Source of the DNA: Rickettsiales bacterium
Lineage (GTDB): Bacteria; Pseudomonadota; Alphaproteobacteria; Rickettsiales; UBA1997
Assembly: GCA_028040005.1 (NCBI GenBank)
Contig: JAOFKK010000046.1
Coordinates: 1-7,682 of the forward strand
Length of the DNA: 7,682 nucleotides
Reading direction: 5' to 3'
Made by a program: the position numbers and the translations under genes. Shown in pieces: positions 6,616 to 7,682 of this stretch. The notes beneath the pieces are model-generated. The model saw only the letters and a list, made by a program, of their open reading frames with translations, was not told the origin of the DNA and did no database searches. Every line of letters begins with the position of its first letter. Within the stretch, counting starts at the first letter, position 1.

Positions 6616-6761
6616 TAAGACTTCAAAGTTTTTATCAAATTATAATTTAATTTTTTAAAAAGGACCTATATAAATTTTTCAATTTAAAATACCCATTAAT
6701 ATTATTTCCTATTTTAAGAGTTGCTTAAAGGTGGGGAAATACTATCAATCAAAATGGTATT
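6616..6761 (+). other. 146-base intergenic region between metC and the last reading frame
   Basis: No gene is seen here. Just after the metC stop, AAGACT (6617-6622) and AGTTTT (6627-6632) can pair around a TCAA loop and run into a T-tract, a weak terminator candidate. AAATTATAATTT (6637-6648) is a perfect palindrome containing TATAAT (6641-6646), but no matching -35 box lies at the right distance, so a promoter cannot be claimed. A run of six T followed by five A sits at 6651-6661. The 3' part (6703-6741) folds into the two-tier hairpin listed separately. The gap is by far the largest after position 97, so the last gene may form a separate transcription unit. Confidence 0.5.
6703..6741 (+). 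promoter_or_regulatory. Two-tier hairpin carrying the GGTGGGG run upstream of the last reading frame
   Basis: TATTTCC (6703-6709) is the exact reverse complement of GGAAATA (6735-6741). Nested inside, TTTAAG (6713-6718) is the exact reverse complement of CTTAAA (6724-6729) with a 5-base loop. The purine-rich AGGTGGGG (6729-6736), the best Shine-Dalgarno-like run in this gap, lies across the stem and internal loop. No T-tract follows, so it does not look like a terminator. It ends 20 bases before the ATG at 6762. A leader structure that limits ribosome access is possible; chance folding in AT-rich DNA is the alternative. Confidence 0.3.
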
Positions 6762-7682
6762 ATGCCTATTTCATTAGATGAGGATCATGATTTTTTACCT
6801 GGACAAGATACTTTGAATTTATCTCCTGAATCATTATATCTTAGGAGGATTTGTATAAAAAATGCTAATAAATTTAGATCGGGCATTAGGGATAAAATGT
6901 ATAATTTTTGTAAAATAGCAGGTGATGATTTTAAACCTAATCTTGAATTGTTATATATGGCTGCTATTAGTGAGGAAATACCTTCTTTTCAAACATCTAG
7001 TGATACTTGCTATACATCATTAGAAAAGCGCTATAAAGAACCATCACAGCCTACTTCTTATAATAATAGACCTAGAATAGTTAGATTTATTTCTAATATA
7101 ATATCTTTGCCTTTTAGGCGTAAAAATACTGTAGATAATTTTATAGATAGTTCAAAAGATTTCGAAACAATACAAGGGGAATATAAAGAATTTTCTTCTT
7201 ATTGTGTAGCTATATGTCAACAAATGAATGGTTTTTTTATATCTTCAGACCAAACATATCAAGATATGAGTGGTAATGATTTTTTAAATAACAAATTTGA
7301 TAATCCAAAAATAAGGAAAATAATTTTTATCCAGTCTTTAAAAATATTATTAAATGAGGGCTTGGATAATTTAGATCGATTTTTATCTGATGTCCAAAAA
7401 AATGGTTTTAATTATCAAGAAAAATTACCAAATAAAGAATGTGAAGCCTGGGGGTTATTTAACAATTTAATAAAAGATCAGGTAGGTCATATTGAAGCAA
7501 AATATAAAAAATTATCAAATGACAGAGGTGATATATTTAGAATATTTTATGAGAAATCTATAAATATGCCAAGAATAGATTTTAATCAATATATTAATGA
7601 TGAGAAGCGTCAATATTTTAATTTAACATCTGAGCAGAAAAAATTTTTAATTAATATTAATAATATGGTAAATGGTTTTGAT
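6762..7682 (+). CDS. Unidentified protein, 3' end outside the window (at least 307 residues)
   Basis: An uninterrupted frame of 307 codons runs from ATG 6762 to the window edge with no stop, which is very unlikely by chance at this A+T content, so a real gene is well supported. I do not recognise the family. The protein starts MPISLDEDHDFLPGQD, has no signal peptide and no clear transmembrane segment, and is rich in Asn, Lys, Ile, Asp and Phe. It has six cysteines (residues 31, 50, 83, 148, 152, 227). Likely helical stretches lie around 185-215 and 232-268, and a basic patch RPRIVRF...PFRRK sits at 103-121. No catalytic motif or obvious sequence repeat is visible. The ATG is the first in frame after a stop at 6726-6728, but its best Shine-Dalgarno-like run (6729-6736) is 25 bases away, so the start is uncertain and a non-ATG start nearer 6744 cannot be excluded. 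Lineage-specific gene or secreted effector are guesses only. Confidence 0.7.
   Translation, partial: MPISLDEDHDFLPGQDTLNLSPESLYLRRICIKNANKFRSGIRDKMYNFCKIAGDDFKPNLELLYMAAISEEIPSFQTSSDTCYTSLEKRYKEPSQPTSYNNRPRIVRFISNIISLPFRRKNTVDNFIDSSKDFETIQGEYKEFSSYCVAICQQMNGFFISSDQTYQDMSGNDFLNNKFDNPKIRKIIFIQSLKILLNEGLDNLDRFLSDVQKNGFNYQEKLPNKECEAWGLFNNLIKDQVGHIEAKYKKLSNDRGDIFRIFYEKSINMPRIDFNQYINDEKRQYFNLTSEQKKFLININNMVNGFD

Noticed and set aside
6641..6646. Perfect TATAAT in the gap after metC as a promoter for the last gene
   Set aside because: No -35 box is found 16-18 bases upstream, and the hexamer is part of an AT palindrome that is likely by chance in this composition.
6754..6777. Seven-codon leader peptide frame overlapping the start of the last gene
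   Set aside because: It contains no regulatory codon run and has no properly spaced ribosome binding site.
6843..6864. AGGAGG followed by an out-of-frame ATG at 6862 within the last reading frame
   Set aside because: The spacing is long and the frame closes after 18 codons; the AGGAGG is explained by two adjacent AGG arginine codons.
1..7682. Defence system, mobile element, CRISPR array, tRNA or rRNA
   Set aside because: No transposase, integrase, terminal repeats, spaced direct repeats, cloverleaf or rRNA-like sequence was seen on either strand.

Overview
This window is a compact, very AT-rich stretch of bacterial chromosome with every recognisable gene on the + strand. Five complete genes run almost end to end from 97 to 6615: hflK, hflC, a DegP/HtrA protease, a PpiD-type membrane chaperone and metC (cystathionine beta-lyase). 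A sixth reading frame, unidentified, starts at 6762 and is still open at the window edge. The hflK-hflC-degP order, the HflK wording around its LMLTGDENIVDIDF stretch and the strong A+T bias fit an alphaproteobacterium with a small, AT-rich genome (Rickettsiales-like, another host-associated lineage, or a streamlined free-living one). That placement is inference from gene order and protein style; no rRNA or other marker gene is present.

Layout. Positions 1-96 hold an AT-rich inverted repeat that may end an upstream transcription unit, followed by a candidate promoter for hflK. The gaps between the five genes are 6, 2, 12 and 1 bases, so they probably form one operon read from the 5' end. Positions 6616-6761 are a 146-base gap with AT palindromes and a two-tier hairpin. 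From 6762 onward lies an unidentified protein, probably cytoplasmic, of at least 307 residues.

How the genes fit together. HflK and HflC form the inner-membrane SPFH complex that in well-studied bacteria surrounds and modulates the FtsH protease (ftsH is not in the window). DegP/HtrA degrades or refolds damaged proteins in the periplasm. PpiD is a membrane-anchored chaperone that meets proteins as they leave the Sec translocon. The first four genes therefore make a coherent envelope protein quality-control set. metC belongs to methionine/sulfur amino-acid metabolism; it has no obvious functional tie to the set but appears translationally coupled to ppiD.

No defence system, mobile element, CRISPR array, tRNA or rRNA was seen, and the first 6.6 kb is ordinary core genome. 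The points most worth a second look are the unidentified terminal gene and the hairpin ahead of it, the complete absence of cysteine in the four envelope proteins, the three-fold internal repeat of the PpiD protein, and the near absence of Shine-Dalgarno sequences.
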